Shown here: in pieces, positions 62,117 through 64,000 of the stretch
Layout of the letters: each line of letters starts with the position of its first letter
Numbering within the stretch: position 1 is the first letter of the stretch
DNA from: Mesorhizobium sp. ZC-5
Lineage (GTDB): Bacteria > Pseudomonadota > Alphaproteobacteria > Rhizobiales > Rhizobiaceae
Assembly: GCF_025753855.1 (NCBI RefSeq)
Contig: NZ_JAOWPT010000001.1
Span: forward strand, 399,001-463,000
DNA length: 64,000 bases
Reading direction: 5' to 3'
Translations under genes and position numbers: made by a program
Notes under the pieces: generated by a model
What the model saw: only the letters and a program-made list of their open reading frames with translations
What the model was told of the DNA's origin: nothing
Database searches by the model: none

Positions 62117-62141
62117 GGAACAAACGGCGCATTCCGGCGTT
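62117..62141 (+). promoter_or_regulatory. EcfG-type promoter of the DUF1328 gene
   Basis: GGAAC (62117-62121), 16 bases, CGTT (62138-62141), 30 bases before the start. A full consensus match. Confidence 0.85.
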
Positions 62142-62171
62142 TTTCATGCAAGCTTTCTAAGGAGTTGAAAC

Positions 62172-62339
62172 ATGCTTTACTGGGCTCTTGTTTTCCTGGT
62201 GGTCGCGATCATCGCCGGTGCTCTTGGCTTCGGCGGTATAGCCGGAACATCGGCTGGCATTGCGCAGATTCTGTTCTTTATTTTCCTCGCGTTTCTTGTT
62301 CTGTCACTATTGGCAGGATTGTTTCGCAGGGCACGCTGA
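62172..62339 (+). CDS. DUF1328 (YtjA-like) small membrane protein
   Basis: A 55-residue protein beginning [20 protein letters not shown], with two TM helices and the Gly-rich turn [15 protein letters not shown] of the DUF1328/YtjA family, ending FRRAR. A GGAG ribosome site precedes the ATG. It has its own EcfG promoter and is followed by hairpins. The family is stress-induced in several bacteria; its function is not known. Confidence 0.9.
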   Translation: MLYWALVFLVVAIIAGALGFGGIAGTSAGIAQILFFIFLAFLVLSLLAGLFRRAR

Positions 62340-62366
62340 GTAGGCGTTAGCGACAGCCTCGAACCT

Positions 62367-62439
62367 GAAAACCGATCCCCTCAAGCGGTTTTCAGCCTCC
62401 GCCGGACCGTGCCCCCTCGGGGACGCGTTGTCCGGCGGA
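62367..62439 (+). terminator. Two hairpins after the DUF1328 gene
   Basis: GAAAACCG/CGGTTTTC (62367-62393) is an eight-pair stem. TCCGCCGGAC/GTCCGGCGGA (62398-62407 with 62430-62439) is a ten-pair stem, followed by ACCTTTTG. Together they should end the DUF1328 transcript. Confidence 0.65.
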
Positions 62440-62450
62440 ACCTTTTGCGG

Positions 62451-62475
62451 GGAACCCAAACCGGACTGAACCGTT
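62451..62475 (+). promoter_or_regulatory. EcfG-type promoter of the HWE/HisKA2 kinase
   Basis: GGAAC (62451-62455), 16 bases, CGTT (62472-62475), 31 bases before the start. An overlapping GGAAC at 62437 has no partner. Confidence 0.82.
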
Positions 62476-62505
62476 CAACCTTCGAGGGAAAAGCGGGGAG
62501 CAATC

Positions 62506-63546
62506 ATGGGTCCGCACGATCGAAGAAAAAGGAGCGGCGGCGAAGCGGGCGATACCATGAACATGCATATGCCGAAAACTGACAGGGGTATCGAACGGAA
62601 CCTTTTACGCTCGTTGCGCAATACCGGCATTTCGGTCCTCTATCAGGACGACGATCTGCGCATTCTATGGGCTCAAAACGTGCCTGCTGCCTGGGCGCAT
62701 GGTGATCTCGACGGAATGAGCGATCCCGATTTCCTGCCGGAATCGGAGGCAGTGCGCATGATCGCGGCGAAACGCAACGTGCTTGCGACCGGCGAGATGG
62801 AGAGCCTTGAAATCAGCATCCCGGACGACGAAGGCGCACGCTGGTTCGACGTGTGGATCGACGCGGACCGGGGAAATGATGGCGCGGTGCTGGGGGTGGT
62901 GACAACTGCCGTCGAAACCACCGAGCAGAAACGCCGCGAGCAGACGCTGCGCGCGCTACTGCGTGAGGTCAGCCATCGCTCCAAGAACCTGCTAGCGATC
63001 ATCCAGAGCGTCGCCACCCAGACCGGCCGCTATTCAGGAACGCTGGAGGGGTTTCTCACGCGTTTTCGTGGCCGGCTGCAATCGATGGCTTCTTCCCAGG
63101 ATTTGGTCACCATGTCGAACTGGCGCGGCGCCGATCTTCGCGAATTGGTGATCGGCCAGGTTGGCCGCTATTGCGCGGATCCGGCCAAAAACATTCGCCT
63201 GGAAGGTGCAAATCCCTACCTTAGCCCCAATGCGGCATTACATATCGGCTTGGCTCTGCACGAACTCGCGGTCAATTCGGTGAGTTACGGAGCGTTGTCC
63301 AAGCCGGACGGCTTGGTGACAATTTCTGCCGATCTGAAGGCGGGAGAAACTCCGGACGCCCTGACCTTGACCTGGATCGAGGCGATCGCCGCTGCTGCTG
63401 ATAAGCTCAAGGACAAGAAATTCGGCAGTGTTGCGCTGGAACGCGTGGTTCCGGCCTCGCTCAACGGCAAGGGGTCGCTCACCGCCGATGGCAACCGCCT
63501 AGAGTATCGCCTGATCGTTCCCAAGGGGAATTTCGAGATCGATTGA
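62506..63546 (+). CDS. HWE/HisKA2-family sensor kinase with PAS domain
   Basis: A 346-residue soluble kinase. A PAS domain (about 35-145) precedes the dimerisation/His domain with LREVSHRSKNLLAIIQSVAT (His about 161), the HRxKN pattern of HWE and HisKA2 kinases, and an HWE-type ATPase (about 205-335; LHELAVNSVSYGALS, where the N box lies). Kinases of this type phosphorylate PhyR in alphaproteobacteria. Its place beside phyR and its own EcfG promoter suggest a feedback input to the stress response. The ATG at 62506 follows GGGGAG; an inner ATG at 62557 is possible. Confidence 0.88.
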   Translation: MGPHDRRKRSGGEAGDTMNMHMPKTDRGIERNLLRSLRNTGISVLYQDDDLRILWAQNVPAAWAHGDLDGMSDPDFLPESEAVRMIAAKRNVLATGEMESLEISIPDDEGARWFDVWIDADRGNDGAVLGVVTTAVETTEQKRREQTLRALLREVSHRSKNLLAIIQSVATQTGRYSGTLEGFLTRFRGRLQSMASSQDLVTMSNWRGADLRELVIGQVGRYCADPAKNIRLEGANPYLSPNAALHIGLALHELAVNSVSYGALSKPDGLVTISADLKAGETPDALTLTWIEAIAAAADKLKDKKFGSVALERVVPASLNGKGSLTADGNRLEYRLIVPKGNFEID

Positions 63547-63563
63547 ACGCTTGGGTAACAGCA

Positions 63564-63593
63564 AAAAGCCGACCCCCTCGGGGGCCGGCCTTT
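63564..63593 (+). terminator. Terminator after the HWE/HisKA2 kinase
   Basis: AAAGCCGACCCC and GGGGCCGGCCTTT form an imperfect GC-rich hairpin with a short CTC loop and T end, shortly after the kinase stop. The 240 bases that follow hold no convincing gene. Confidence 0.7.
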
Positions 63594-63788
63594 GTGCAGA
63601 TGTCGAAGACGGAGGGGATCGTCTTCTCTGTGGATCGAAGGCCGCCAGGGGTTGCGGGGGCTTGGGGGCGGTGGCCCTCGGACATCACTAGCCATTAATT
63701 CGCTCCTGGCCAAAAGGTTCCAGAATTTTCCATAATTCTGAGCGCGTACAATTTTGGGCCGGCACCTAGCAGCCGCGCTTCGCTCGAC

Positions 63789-63814
63789 GGAACCCGAGCC
63801 CACTTTCATTCGTT
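63789..63814 (+). promoter_or_regulatory. EcfG-type promoter with 17-base spacer
   Basis: GGAAC (63789-63793), 17 bases, CGTT (63811-63814), 22 bases before the start of the last gene. Both 16 and 17 are accepted spacings for EcfG. Confidence 0.75.
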
Positions 63815-63836
63815 CTAGAAGCAAAGGAGCTCGGCT

Positions 63837-64000
63837 ATGGAGCACATTGCTGCACTTTTACTCATCATCGGTTGCTCGGACGATCTCGCGCAATGCCGCG
63901 AACTCCCAGCCCCCGTCCCGGTCTTCGAGACTGTTGAAGAATGCGAAGGCGAATTGCCGGTAAGCCTCGGGTCGTTCACCGGCCAGCATCCCCAGATTTT
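63837..64000 (+). CDS. Small exported hypothetical protein (3' partial)
   Basis: A frame open to the right edge, starting MEHIAALLLIIGCSDDLAQC after an AGGAG ribosome site. The start is hydrophobic with a Cys that could be a lipoprotein or disulfide Cys, and further Cys appear in DLAQCRELPAPV and VEECEGELP. It is cut off at 54 codons. I do not recognise a named family. An EcfG promoter directly upstream supports it as a real stress gene. Confidence 0.7.
   Translation, partial: MEHIAALLLIIGCSDDLAQCRELPAPVPVFETVEECEGELPVSLGSFTGQHPQI

Overview
The window looks like chromosomal DNA of an alphaproteobacterium of the order Hyphomicrobiales (Rhizobiales), most likely a Mesorhizobium/Aminobacter-type Phyllobacteriaceae. 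The reasons are high GC with rhizobial codon use, a PhyR-NepR-EcfG general stress module with GGAAC-N16/17-CGTT promoters, a rhizobial L-rhamnose cluster, a RirA-like iron box, and small rhizobial families such as DUF1127 and DUF2865. Genus is an inference. I saw no rRNA, tRNA, CRISPR array, prophage or insertion sequence.

Region 1 (1-9144) is a tightly coupled operon of seven genes: a hybrid histidine kinase (cut by the left edge), a receiver protein, a GH18-like TIM-barrel secreted protein, a second receiver protein, a TPR/YaiO-type outer-membrane barrel, a membrane-anchored HEAT-repeat protein and a processive GT2 glycosyltransferase. A convergent HPt protein could complete a phosphorelay. 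It reads as a phosphorelay-controlled system for making and exporting an unknown polysaccharide. A TerC-family transporter with an overlooked 53-residue membrane partner follows (9353-10221).

Region 2 (11163-21332) is nitrate assimilation: nasT-nasS regulators, then a leader with a sigma-54-like promoter, an ANTAR-type hexaloop hairpin and an intrinsic terminator, then a nitrate transporter, nirB, nirD, the assimilatory nitrate reductase, and a cysG whose methyltransferase half is decayed and cut off. Region 3 (21269-31714) is L-rhamnose import and catabolism: rhaI-rhaD transcribed leftwards, and rhaR-S-T-P-Q-K rightwards, around an operator-like inverted repeat; rhaU is absent from its usual place.

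Region 4 (31922-43257) holds a DUF2865 protein and an iron/siderophore locus: fhuA-D-B, an ABC exporter, exbB-exbD-tonB in one direction and fhuC divergent, with a palindromic iron-box-like site between fhuA and fhuC. Region 5 (43366-55781) is mixed: DUF1127, a FadR-type regulator, an L,D-transpeptidase, a signalling set with one degenerate response regulator, an aldehyde dehydrogenase, twin GNAT-like proteins, an MhqD/MhqO-like esterase-dioxygenase pair and a phosphonate monoester hydrolase.

Region 6 (55800-64000) is a general-stress-response island. It has the core regulators ecfG, nepR and phyR, a FAT GUY-type single-domain receiver and an HWE/HisKA2 kinase, surrounded by ku and small envelope genes. 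Nine sites matching or nearly matching the EcfG promoter lie upstream of ku, a PRC-barrel gene, a small membrane gene, a YqjD-like/holin-like pair, nepR-ecfG, phyR, a DUF1328 gene, the kinase and a partial gene at the right edge.
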